From contig CM043962.1 in the NCBI GenBank assembly GCA_014529385.2, positions 128,039,470-128,099,469 on the forward strand: DNA of 60,000 nucleotides, written 5' to 3'. Of the stretch, positions 23,501 through 34,986 are shown piece after piece. Numbering within the stretch: the first letter of the stretch is position 1; the number at the start of each line of letters is the position of its first letter. Source of the DNA: Adiantum capillus-veneris (taxonomy: Eukaryota; Streptophyta; Polypodiopsida; Polypodiales; Pteridaceae). The notes under the pieces are model-generated. The model searched no databases and was not told where the DNA came from. It saw only the letters and a program-made list of their open reading frames with translations. The position numbers and the translations under genes are program-made.

Positions 23501-23727
23501 TGTTGGAATTAGGGTTGCAGAGAAACACACATAGCTTGGAGAAGACGAAGGAAGCTCAAGGCACACAATAGAGAGTGTGTTACTTAGTGTGCAATGGAAA
23601 GATAGATAGCCCTAGAGTGATGGGCGTATATACAATGCACGGGGGAAAAAACCTCCTAAAGAGGGAAAAAATGCCCTGGCGGTCCTAGTGTGTTCACACA
23701 CATCACTACCACATGTATATGGTAACA
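23501..23727 (-). repeat. Copia element 1, 3' LTR
   Basis: 227 bp, TGTTGGAATTAGGG to ATATGGTAACA on the plus strand; identical in length to the LTR at 28431-28657. It is the 3' LTR because the coding strand is minus. Confidence 0.95.
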
Positions 23728-23745
23728 AATCCCCCCTGGAGTCAT
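23728..23745 (-). other. Copia element 1 polypurine tract
   Basis: On the minus strand CCAGGGGGGATT lies immediately before the 3' LTR, the expected place for second-strand priming. Confidence 0.7.
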
Positions 23746-23802
23746 GCGGTGAACGAGAGCTGGCACATGAGTAAAGGGAAGTGCCATGCCCTGAGGACAG
23801 AA

Positions 23803-26800
23803 TCAGTTCACAAAGGGGAGTAAGCCCAAAGCTTTGCGGAAAGCTTCAAGCTTCTCACGAGACAATGCCTTTGTGAAAAGATCTGCAAGGTTGTCCTGTG
23901 TTGGCACATAAGCCAAGATGATCTCTCCTGCTGAGAGCCTCTCCCTGACATAGTGGTAATGCACCTCAATGTGCTTTGTGCGAGCATGAAAAACTGGGTT
24001 CCTCGCAACTGCCAATGCGCTCTGACTGTCAGTGTAGATAGTGTTGGCAGTGTCCTGTCCAACACCCAAATCATCCATAAGTCGTCTGAGCCATACACAC
24101 TCAACCGTAGCTGTGAAGACTGCCCTGTACTCAGCCTCACAACTTGAAGTGGCCACAGTAGGTTGCTTCTTGCTCAACCATGATATACATGAACTGTCAA
24201 GCATGAAACAAAAACCACTTGTGGACACTCGCATGTCAAAACAACCAGCCCAATCTGAGTCCGAAAAAGCATGTAAGTCTGGCGGCAATGATCCCCCCTT
24301 GGGATAAAACAAGACAAGATGTAAAGTTCCACTAAGGTAGCGGAAAATCCTCTTGACAGCCTGCCAATGCTTAGACCCTGGGCTATGCATAAATCTGTTG
24401 ACCTGTGAGACTGCAAACTGAATATCCGGCCTCGTGTTGCATACATAAATGAGGCAGCCAACAACATTTTGGTAAAGAGTGACATCAACAGGATCGCCAA
24501 CATCATGTAGACTCAACTTCAAACCTGTTTCCATGGGAGTGGCAATAGGTTTGCACTCCTCAAGTCCAAACTTACATAGCAATGTCTCTATGTAACTTTT
24601 CTGACACAAGGCAATACCACCATCAAACTACTTAAACTGTATACCCAAGTAATGATGCAACAGCCCCAAATCTTTCATCTTGAAAGTAGCATTCAAATCA
24701 GCCTTAAATTCAGCAATATGTCTCTGATTTGGTCCAGTGATCAGCAAATCATCAACATAAAGAACCATGATGAGAAATACATCACCCTCACGCTTTACAT
24801 ACAATGTGCTTTCTGTTGGACTGTTACGAAAGCCTTGTTTGACCAAATGAGTGTCAGCTTTCTCATACCAAGCACGAGGAGATTGCTTCAACCCATACAA
24901 AGCTTTGGTACATTTGCACACTTTGTCCTCTTGTCCTTTTATGACAAAACCGCGAGGCTGCGTTACATAAACTTCCTCAAATATGTCACCATTCAAGAAA
25001 GCAGTAACAATGTCTGATTGATGTACATCCCAACCAAAATGAGCTGCCAATGCACATAGAAAACGCACAGTAGTCATACGACAAGTGGGAGCAAAAGTCT
25101 CTTCATAATCTATGCCTTTTTGTTGTGCATAACCCTTTGCAACAAGTCGAGCCTTATGGCGATCAATCTCACCATCCGGCTTGCGTTTCAACTTGTAAAC
25201 CCACTTCGTACCAATGGCCTTTTTTCCAGAAGGCAAATCACATAAAGTCCATGTGTCATTTTCTATAAGTGCATCATATTCTGATTGCATGGCAGCCATC
25301 CAATTTTCTGAATTCTGTGCTTCATCAAAAGATAGAGGCTCCTCAACATCATGTAAACTAGACACAGCCAAAGCATAACAATCTGATGCATAAGATGCAT
25401 GGCGAGAGCCTGAACGAGTACGACTAGACAAAGGTGAATCCAATTTACTGTCACGCAAAGTGTGCACCAGCCATTTTGGCATACCTCTAGCCTGCTCATT
25501 TTCAGCCCTTTCCTCATCAAGTACATCATGTACATCTGCATCAGTAATAGGCTGATCTAAAACATTTTCAGAAACCCCCATAGGTTGTACATTTGCCTCA
25601 TTGGAACTTACATTCGTATTTCCACCATTGAAAAGAGGCAACAAAGTGTCATAAATGTCCTGTGAGCTTACATTACTGTCTCTAGTACATGACAGCAAGG
25701 GCTGAACAGAATCTTCCACAAACACTACATCCTGAGAAACCAGAATACGTTTTGTTTGCGGATGATACAACCTGTAACCTTTGCTTTCAGCACTATAACC
25801 AACCAAAATACATTTGACAGCCTTATCATCCAATTTTCTGCGCTGCACTTGTGGCACCAAAGCATATGCCAAACAACCAAAAACACGCATGTGCTCAATA
25901 GAAGGCTTTCTATCATGCCATGCTTCATATGGAGTAATAGACTGCAAATCTTTCGTAGGACACATGTTAAGTACATAAGTGGCACACATGATGGCCTCAA
26001 GCCAAAAAGAATGCGGTAAAGCTTGACTTTTGACCATACATCGTGCCATTTCCGTCAGTGACCTGTTTTTCCTCTCAGCAACACCATTTTGCTGAGGTGT
26101 ATAAGGCACTGTACATTGGTGTTTTATCCCACGACTAGCCAAAAATGCATTAAATTCATGAGACATATACTCCCCCCCTCGATCGAAACGGAGGGTGCCC
26201 GTAGTACATTTCGAGACATTTTCAGCCATAGCCAGAAATTGTTTGAAGCACATAAAAACTTCGGACTTCTCTTTAAGCGGAAATACCCATGCATGCCTGG
26301 AGTAATCATCAATGAAAGTCACGAAGTATAGGTAATTGCCCAAGGACGGAGTTTGCATGGGCCCACAAACATCACTATGCACAAGCTGCAACCTGCATGT
26401 GGCCCGAACTGAACCATCCTTTGGAAATACAGACAAAATACAGCCTTCACAAACATGTTTGACAGGTGCTTCAAGAGGCGGCAAAGAAGCAACCATATCA
26501 GATTTTTGCAAACGCAGCAAACTGGCAAAATTCAGATGACCAAAACGTGCATGCCAAAGTTTTGCATCTGAAATAGCCCTTGAATCTGCAACAGCATTTG
26601 CAAAATTTTGTCCACACTTGTCATACAAAGTGATCTTATACAGCCCACGGCACAGAAGCCCAGATGCAACAACTTTATCACCAAAACTGAGATCATGAAC
26701 TGTACATCTGTCATCCACAAATTTGACTACAAGTCCAAGTCTAGCAAGTGCGGATACAGACAAGAGATTCTTCTTGATCCCAGGTACATAAAGTGCATCA

Positions 26801-28068
26801 ACAAGTGTGAAGGAATTGCCATTAGCAGCAGTGAGCACAATCTTTCCAACTCCCTGAACTGGATAAGAAGCGTTGTTGGCACAAGTGACTGAATTCCCAT
26901 GAGGGACAGACTCGAGAGAGGTAAACAATTCACGATGTGAGGTAATGTGCTTTGTAGCACCACTGTCGAAATACCACACATGTGAATCTGCAGCAACTGA
27001 CAAGCATGCATCATGGACAGCAGGATTGTAAGTGCACTCTGCGCTAAAAGCCCATTCTGCATCAATATCAGCAACACAGTCTCCTTTCACAGAAGACTCA
27101 ACAATGGCTGCATTTGTAGTGGAACCAGCATTTGCAGTGGAACCACCCTCTTTTTTCTTAGCCTCTTTGGCCTTCAACTTAGGACACGACTTGATCAAGT
27201 GATCATTGGATTTACAATAATGGCAACGCATCTTCTTTTTGCCCTTATCACCAGAATTACCAGACGAAGTACTGCCAGCAGAAGGAACATAATTTTTGCC
27301 ACTCGCAGCAGAACCATAAGAAGTGGCTGCATTGCTGTTACCACCCTTTCTTTGAGAAGCAATAAAAGCCTGTTCAACTACACGCTGTCTAGTCCTGTTT
27401 TTTCTGGACAGTGACTCTTGCAACAGCAATGTGCATAATGCATCAAACTTGACAACTTCTGGATTTCCTTGGGTCATCAGTCTCCAAATACTAGCAAAAG
27501 TCTGGTAGGAATCTGGTAAGGCATCAAGAACAGTCTGCACAAGGGAACTGTCTGAAATGACTTCACCTGCAGAAATAAGCTACTCATTGATATCCTTGAT
27601 ACTAGCAAGGAAAGTGTCCATATCATCCTCCTCATGCATACTCTTTGACTCCATCTCTTTACGCAGCAAAGCAATTTTAGCCTCATTGCGGCTTGCATAA
27701 AGACCTGCTAGAATATCCCAAGCCTGTTTTGCAGATTTTGCAGAACGGATCTGAGGAACAATGGTGCGCTTCACAGACAACGCAATCAATGCATGAGCCT
27801 GCGCATCCTTAACATCCCAACGTGCTTGTTCTGCCGTAGGCAAAACAACTCTAACAGTTGCAATCCTTGCAGCAAGACTTGCAACATCCTCAACATCGCC
27901 TACATCCTCAGAACCAGGACGTACATCAATGCCTTGCACAATGTTCCAGACACCTTTTGACACAAGAACATGTTGCATCATATAAGCCCACATAGGGTAG
28001 TTGTCCCCATCCAACCTGTCCTCAGCAGCAAACATCTTGAACACATTTGTGTTGTTGTTGTCAGCCAT
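23803..28068 (-). pseudogene. Copia gag-pol polyprotein with two in-frame TAG codons
   Basis: The ATG at 28068 begins MADNNNTNVFKMFAAEDRL and one frame runs 1,421 codons to 23803. Order: gag; zinc knuckle CHYCKSNDHLIKSC (about 27225); protease WYFDSGATKHITS; integrase (HARFGHLNF, CEGC, VHSDVCGP, FIDDYSRH, NGVAERKNR); RT with ARLVAKGYAQQKGIDYEETF and YVDDLLITG; RNase H with FSDSDWAG, SCEAEYRA and YTDSQSAL. This is the copia order, with integrase before RT. Interruptions are only TAG at 27580-27582 (after KDINE) and TAG at 24628-24630 (after GIQFK). The related copy at 51.5-54.6 kb has CAA at the first site but also TAG at the second. Integrase has RFDRGGEY where RTDNGGEY is usual. Everything else looks intact. 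Confidence 0.92.
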
Positions 28069-28414
28069 GGTAAATGCTGCACCTGATGTGAAAACTGCTC
28101 GAAAATAGGAGAAATAGAGCGGGAACAACCTGTGCTATATAGCACAAACCGTAGAAGACTATAAGGCACCTGTTATGCAAAAAACGGCACTGACAGAAAT
28201 TCTGCACAAAATGACGAGATAGCCTGTGCAGTACTGCCTGTAGTGGAAACGGAGGCCGAAATGAGCCCAAATCAAAATTCTGAGCAGACCGCGCACTTCG
28301 AGCACACCCAAAACATTTGTCAACCTGCGAACGGTCGCCAAAGCTCACTAAAATCGGAGAAAGTGAGCAGGCGTGTGCTGGAGCAGCTGGCGACTAAGCC
28401 CGGGAGGACGTGAC

Positions 28415-28430
28415 CTGCTCTGATACCAAT
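28415..28430 (-). other. Copia element 1 primer binding site
   Basis: The minus strand just inside the 5' LTR reads ATTGGTATCAGAGCAG. TGGTATCAGAGC is the usual complement of the 3' end of plant initiator tRNA-Met used by copia elements. Confidence 0.9.
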
Positions 28431-28657
28431 TGTTGGAATTAGGGTTGCAGAGAAACACACACAGCTTGGAGAAGACGAAGGAAGCTCAAGGCACACAATA
28501 GAGAGTGTGTTACTTAGTGTGCAATGGAAAGATAGATAGCCCTAGAGTGATGGGCGTATATACAATGCACGGGGGAAAAAACCTCCTAAAGAGGGAAAAA
28601 ATGCCCCAGCGGTCCTAGTGTGTTCACACACATCACTACCTCATGTGTATGGTAACA
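28431..28657 (-). repeat. Copia element 1, 5' LTR
   Basis: 227 bp, near-identical to 23501-23727. As the 5' LTR it must hold the promoter on the minus strand; TATATACGCCCATC at about 28550-28565 is AT-rich enough to be a TATA region, but this is a guess. Confidence 0.9.
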
Positions 28658-28662
28658 AAGGT

Positions 28663-29095
28663 AACAAAGCATCCCTTGGACTTAAGTGTGCTCGCATATG
28701 GTAGTCTATTGATGAGTTATTTAGTCTACTTCAAAAGACAAAACTAACCTCTAATGAGCTCTCCACCTTGAAGTTGTCAACAATCAACACTTTTACAACC
28801 CAAATGGTTGATTTCAAAGGAACTCTTAGATGCACGGTCACATAAGTGATTAACGTGAGGCAATTACAATTGTATCATGACTCAAGTGCAAGAGATCATT
28901 TTTGGAAGTGGTTAGAAACCAAATGACAAAATGATAGCTGTTGGATAGAAAACTGATAGAATTTATCATTTTGTTGTAAACATGCATAGTAATACCAAGT
29001 AATGCTTTTGCAACCCAATTGGTATTTCCATATACACGTTTTGTCTTTTTTTGAATTTTTATTAGTTTTATTAAGTTTTTAAATCTATTTAATGA
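28663..29095 (+). pseudogene. Family X relic, copy A (3' part)
   Basis: It continues directly after the copia target site: the context ACAAAGGTAA matches copy B at about 40255. It aligns to copy B through TGGTAGTCTATTGATGA and then GAGGCAATTACAATTGTATC (copy B near 40775), and on to the T-rich tail ending near TTTTATTAAGTTTTTAAAT. Compared with copy B about 350 bp is absent, including the exon with GIWSSQGMERLHYQAK. The frame is broken. Confidence 0.55.
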
Positions 29096-29255
29096 AATTA
29101 GTGACAAACGCAAGCGCAAAACAGGCCCCAACGGCCTCTACGCTAGGACCATGCATGCAGAACTCATCACGGGGAGTGAACAAGGGGGCACCACCTAGCT
29201 TTGAGCGGCTAACTAGGACGCGGACAACAACGACGCAAATAATACTACAGCACAC

Positions 29256-29260
<5 letters not shown>

Positions 29261-29287
<27 letters not shown>

Positions 29288-29374
29288 TGTAGACGTGGAT
29301 GACAAAAACCCCTCGGGATGTGAGGACAAACTTGATGCAAGGTGGTATTTACAGAAACCTTCATTTCAGTGATG

Positions 29375-29458
<84 letters not shown>
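29261..29458. repeat. (CA)n and (GA)n microsatellites
   Basis: CA run at 29261-29286 and a GA run of about 41 units at 29377-29458. Confidence 0.95.
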
Positions 29459-29460
<2 letters not shown>

Positions 29461-29739
29461 CTATACTGCGTTCTCTAGGAAAAATTCACGTGTGCGGAGT
29501 TCCCACTCCTTTGCGTAACGACCCTTGGAGTTAGTGTGTGTGCATAGCTTCCCTCTCAAGTGCTAGCCCCCCCGATAGTGACCTCTCATTTCTTTTTTAT
29601 AGGTGCAGGCTTGCTTAGTTTAGGATAATATGATTAGGATTGGTCCCTAATCAGGAGAGAAAAAGCAAGGAGCCGGGTCCCAAATGGTTGACCCCTGATT
29701 TGTTTTTAGGAGAATTTTAACATGATATCTCTTAGGTGG

Positions 29740-30018
29740 ACCTTTGTGACCATCACCTAGAGAGAGGTGGCAATATACAAATGGTTTTTACAAAGCTTGG
29801 CTAGAAAAAGGAAAATAGATTGTCCTTGAAGGAGTACGAGCGGAAGTGTAACGCGAGAGAGAGTGCGAGAAGAAGAGCACGACGATATGGTGAACTCGCT
29901 CTACTGTAATGTGTAGAGCATAGTGAGTTCTTATTAGGTTTTTACAAAAGAATATGTGTACATACCTGGCGGTCCGCCCACTTACCTGGGCGACCACATT
30001 CGGCTTTTTACCCCAACA
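29740..30018 (-). repeat. Copia element 2, 3' LTR (outer edge uncertain)
   Basis: The minus strand reads TGTTGGGGTAAAAAGCCG directly after the purine tract AAGTGGGAGG (30021-30030), as expected at a 3' LTR start. The outer boundary could not be fixed because no second LTR was found to compare with; 29740 is an estimate. Confidence 0.5.
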
Positions 30019-30107
30019 ACCTCCCACTTAAAGTCCAATGTGGTACTTTAAGTGTGAGAGAAGCTACTATACAAGCTAATATACAAGAGATGTAGAGAAG
30101 TGATGTA

Positions 30108-33100
30108 CTACCCTACACCTAACTGCTTGCGAAAATGCGCAAAGCTCTCTGACGGAATTCCTTTTGTAAGTAGATCAGCAGGATTTTCTGTGGTGTGAAC
30201 TTTGACAAGCTGAAGTTGCTTATCCTCGAGCATTTCCCTAATGAAATGATACTTCACATCCACATGCTTTGTCTTTGAGTGATAAACTGGATTGCGAGCC
30301 AATTGTATAGCACTTTGACTATCACAATATAACACAGGCATCTCTTCTTTGATTCCCAAATCTGTTACTAGTCGATTAAGCCAAATTGATTCTTTGCATG
30401 CCTCTGATGCTGCAACATATTCAGTCTCTGTAGTAGACTGAGTAACACAATCTTGTAATCTAGAACGCCATGATATTGCTCCACCAGCCAATGTAAAGAC
30501 ATACCCTGACGTAGACCTTCGGTTGTCTAAGTCACCTGCATAATCTGAGTCTGTAAAACCCTTTACACTTAGCTCCTGACTCCCATAGCATATAGGCATA
30601 CTCTTTGTAGCTTTCAGGTATCTCAATATTCCTTTCACTGCCTCCCAATGTTTCTTGCCTGGGTTTGACATGTATCGACTTACTACTCCCACTGCAAATG
30701 CAATGTCTGGGCGAGTAGCAATCACTGCATACATCAAACTACCCACTGCAGACGCATATGGAATCTTATCCATTTCAGCCTGTTCTTCCTCAGACACAGG
30801 ACAATCTTGTTTGCTAAGTTTCACATATGGTGGCAATGGAACACTCAGTGCCTTTCCCTTCTCCATATTGAAACGTTGCAAAACCTTGTCAATATACTCT
30901 GTTTGAGATAACCAAATCAACTTCTTTGATCTGTCTCTCTCAATGCGCATATACCAAGTATATGACTTGCCTCACCCATGTCTTTCATGTCAAACGATTT
31001 TGCCATCTTTGACTTCAAAGCTGAAATTTCTTCCAAGTGCTTGCCAGCAATCAACATGTCATCCACATACAAAATAAGGATCCGCCAACTACCATCCTTA
31101 GCCTTCTTTGTATATAGACAGTGATCGAACTCACTACGTTTGTAGCCTTGAGAAAGCATAAACTTGTGGAATTTATGGTACCATGCCCTCAGTGATTGTT
31201 TTAAGCCATAAAGACTCTTTAACAACTGGCATACCCAATCTTCCTTGCCTTTCTCAACAAACCCTTCTGGCTGCTGCATGTAAATTTCCACATCTAAATC
31301 ACCATGCAAGAACGTTGTCTTGACATCCATTTGGTGCAACACCAAATCTAATATGGAAACCAATGCAAGAAAGCATCTCAATGTAGTCATCTTGACCGCC
31401 GGAGAGAAGACTTCATCAAAGTCAATGCCTTGTTGTTGCTTAAAGCCCTTGGCAACAAGCCTTGCTTTGTACTTTGGCTGACTATCATGAGCGGTGATCT
31501 TATACCTGTAAACCCATTTACAAGGTAGAGCCTTTTTGCCCTGTGGTAATTTAACTAGCTTCCATGTCTTGTTTTTATGTAGAGCTGTCATCTCTGACTG
31601 CATGGCCAATTGCCAATTCCCAGAGTCCTTCATTTGCACTGCTTCCTTGTAACATGAAGGCTCATTGCCATCAGTCAACATGACATAGTTCATAGATGGA
31701 ACAAACCTATCAGGAGGTCGCGTGACATGTCCAAATCTACGCACAATAGGTGGCTCAGGCTCAGCCACAACCTGTGGTTCCACTCTATCCTGTCCTTGCT
31801 CCTCTTGAGCCCTGACATTTTGTCTTGCACGTGCAGGTCCATCTTCTTGGAAGACAACTCTTCTAATCTCCTCAACCCTCTCTGGTTTAGAATGATATTT
31901 GGATTCGTTAAAGTGAACATCATTGCTGCGGACAACCTTTCTGGATTCGGGATCCCAAAGTCTGTACCCCATCTCACCAGAATTTCCATAGCCTAGAAAG
32001 ATGCACTTTCTACTCTTTGGCTCAAGTTTGTTCCTAAATTCCTTTGGAACGTGAGTATATGCCTCACAGCCAAAGACTCTGAGATGCTTGTGTGAGGGAA
32101 TTTTGCCTGACCATACCATCTCTGGCACTGAATCCTTCTGCAAAACCTTGCTAGGAGATCTATTTACAAGATGAACAGCTGTTGATACAGCTTAAGCCCA
32201 AAACCCATTTGGCAGCTGTGCATTAGACAACATACTTCTGACCTTCTCTTGTATGGTCCTATTCATCCTCTCAGCAACACCATTTTGAGGAGGATTGTAA
32301 GGAGCAGTAAGTTCACGTTTTATACCTTTTGACTCACAAAAGTCCTGAAAGGCCTTTGAAACATACTCTCCACCATTGTCAGTGCGTAAGCATTTAAGCT
32401 TCTTGCCACTCTGATTCTCCACAAGTGTCACAAACGTTTTGAAAACACTAAACGCTTCATCCTTGTGCTTGAGAAAGTAAACCCATACTTTCCTCGAGTA
32501 ATCATCTATAAATGTCATAAAGTAAGAAGCTCCCCCTAGAGATAGGTTAGGCATAGGTCCACACAAATCACTATGAACAAGTGCCAACTGTGTATCTCTT
32601 CTACTGCTTCTATGCTTATGTGGCTGCTGTGTTTGCTTACCATACAGACAATGTTCACAGAATTCAAAATAATTAAATGAAAAGCCAGGCAAATAACCAG
32701 AACGAGACAAGATTTCCATTCCCTTCATGGACATATGTCCTAACCGGCTATGCCACAAAGAAACGTTCGGCTTCTCGGTTACATTGATTACATTTTTAGA
32801 GACATTTGATACATAAATCATGTAAAGTCCTCCAGACTTTACTCCATGTGCTACTATCATAGAGCCCTTGGATATCTTCCACATGTTCTGTCCAAAAGTG
32901 GTGACGTAGCTAGCATCATCAAGTAAACCTGTGCTGATCAAGCTCTTTGTAATTGCGGGAACATGTCTCACATTCTTCAGCGTGAAAGAAGAGCCATTCT
33001 GAAACTTCAATTGAACATCTCCAACACCTAAGATCTCACATGTCTGCCCATTGCCTAGCCGAACATGATCTTTAGTGGTTACATAAGAGGTAAACCACTC

Positions 33101-34090
33101 CTTGTTTGGAGACACATGAAGTGATGCCCCTGAGTCTATAATCCAGTCACTCAGTGCATTTCCATCAGATGCTGTAAGAAGAGCTGAGTCCATTGTATTC
33201 TTCAAGAAGTAAATGTCTCCTGACACTAGACTGTCATCCTCTGCAATAGTGTTTGTCACATTTATTTCTTTAATCTTCACTGAGGACTTGTTCTTCTCAC
33301 CATGGTCTTCAGCTTTCTCTTTGCCTTTTTCTGCTTTCCATTCTCTGCAGTCTCTTTTCATGTGACCCTTCTTGCCACAATGGTAGCATTCTATGTCACT
33401 CTTGCCTTTAGCACTGCGGGACTTGCTACGAGACTGATTCCTCTTTCCACCTTTATACTTTTCTTTGGTCCTTCCCCTGACAACTAAGGTTGTTCCTTTG
33501 CCTTTGTCCATTGTCTTTCTATTGGTTTCTTCAGTAAGCAGACTTCCTTCTACACCTGCTATGTTCAAACCATCTGGAGGTGCAGAATTACTCAAAGCTG
33601 TGCGAAAAGTGTCCCAACTTTCCGGCAATGTGATCAACAGGAACATAGCTCTAACAGGTTCATCAAACTTGACACCTTGAGCTGACAACTGACTGTAGAT
33701 TGTGTTGAATTCATTCAGATGATTGGACATAGGTGTCCCTTCTTTCATCTTCAAGTCAACAAGCTTCTTAAGCCAGTATACCTATGAAGCTGCACTCTGC
33801 TTCTCATAAAGATCACTCAGCTTTAACCATGCTTGATAAGCCGACATCTCGTCTGCTACATTGAAGTAAACGCTTTCTGCCAAAGTCAGCATAATGGTAG
33901 AAAGTGCCAATTCATCCATTTCGCTTCATTCATCTTCGTCCATATCTTCTGGTTTTATCCCCTTGAGCTTTATAGGTTTTATCTGCTTCTTTTGTACCAA
34001 CACGTGCCAAATCTGCTTCTTCCACAATGGGAAATTGGTTCCATCCAGCTTCTTGATATTGTAAAGAGCAGTGTCCTGTGATCCAGCCAT
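30108..34090 (-). pseudogene. Copia element 2 gag-pol (three stops and one frameshift)
   Basis: From the ATG at 34090 (MAGSQDTALYNIKKLDGTNF, a typical copia gag start) the frame passes two nonsense codons in gag, TGA after DMDEDE and TAG after KQSAAS. It is then open from 33754. Domains: zinc knuckle CYHCGKKGHMKRDC; protease WIIDSGASLHVS; integrase LVHSDLCGPMP, FIDDYSRKVWVYF, RTDNGGEYVS and NGVAERMNR; a TAA after GFWA (about 32192); RT KARLVAKGFKQQQGIDFDEV and YVDDMLIAG. A two-base insertion near 30948 (ILG-ATATGCGC) shifts the frame. RNase H follows with FTDSDYAGDLDNRRSTSG and TETEYVAA, ending at 30108. Catalytic residues themselves look intact. Confidence 0.9.
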
Positions 34091-34165
34091 AGCTACGCTT
34101 CACAGTAGTTTACTTTTCTGGGAAAAATTCGGCAGAGTTTCCCCTGTAAACTGACCTCTGAACCA

Positions 34166-34986
34166 ATATCAACTTGTCAAATGAACCAAGAAAGCTTCAG
34201 ATTCTACAGAAATTTTGGCAGAGTCTCCTTTGTAAAATGGCTCTGGTGTACTAAAAACAGACCAAAAAACAGCTCAAAAAACACTGTCTCTCTGACACTG
34301 TAAGCTGCGGGTAAACCTGTCCTACACCTGTACTGTCTCTCACTGTCCTGTCACTGTCCTATAAGCATAGACTACGACAATGCCTCAACGGCAGTAAAGC
34401 AAAGATGCAATCCCAACTGTCTAACTCAGAGTCAATACATCCTAGCTGCCTATCTAAGGGTGCTCGAGGGATCGCTCCAAGACCTGTATCACCGAAAGGA
34501 TCTCAACATTCGAGAATCCCCCAGCTCAATAAAACCTCACTTGACCCTCAACAAAGGCTGCAATAAATCTGACAGTACATAGACTTCCCACAAAGTCATA
34601 CATCCACAAATTTCCCACTATATGCTGTAAACGCTTCGGCGGTTGTTTGCTGCGTGACTCAAAGCCAGCAAACCCTCAACAAACATACATCATCTCTGAC
34701 AATACATCCCATGTGGAAGTACCTGCAATTTCAGGATGAAATCTGGAATATCAAGCAGCAAACACAAGCTACCTGATGAACTAGTGGATGTCGCCTACAA
34801 TCTGTGTGTAGATGCGCCCGTGTCGTATGTGACACGCCTCCAAGAACTGTGAGCCGTCCTTCGATGTGTAGACAACCACAAATCAACACTCTGGGAGTGT
34901 CGATATCCTCAGCACCTGCAGTCGTAGGCCGAAAACCCCAAATTTGCAGAGTCGGATCTGCACCCGCCGAGACCATGTAGTCGAAA
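34166..34986. other. Junction between copia element 2 and the gypsy element
   Basis: No gene is recognised. A unit near 34115-34160 (GGCAGAGTTTCCCCTGTAAA) is repeated with changes near 34208-34250 (GGCAGAGTCTCCTTTGTAAA), period about 90. The missing 5' LTR of copia 2 and the missing 5' end of the gypsy element should lie here, so a rearrangement breakpoint is likely. Confidence 0.4.

Larger units (their letters stand above)
23501..28657 (-). mobile_element. Complete Ty1/copia LTR retrotransposon (5.16 kb)
   Basis: Two 227-bp LTRs (23501-23727 and 28431-28657) start TG and end CA. They differ at about five positions (about 98% identity), so the insertion is fairly young. The target duplication AAGGT lies at 23496-23500 and 28658-28662; family X copy B shows the unoccupied site in ACAAAGGTAATG. 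The element runs on the minus strand: the 5' LTR is the right one, followed by a tRNA-Met-type primer site, one gag-pol frame with two TAG codons, a polypurine tract and the 3' LTR. Confidence 0.95.
29740..34165 (-). mobile_element. Ty1/copia retrotransposon 2, degraded, 5' LTR not found
   Basis: It has a complete copia domain order on the minus strand with a polypurine tract and a 3' LTR start on the left. At the right a weak primer-site-like TTGGTTCAGAG (about 34152-34165, minus strand) follows the gag start, but no sequence beyond it resembles the left LTR. The 5' LTR may have been lost. The many coding lesions mark it as older than copia element 1; its sequence is from a different lineage. 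Confidence 0.8.
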
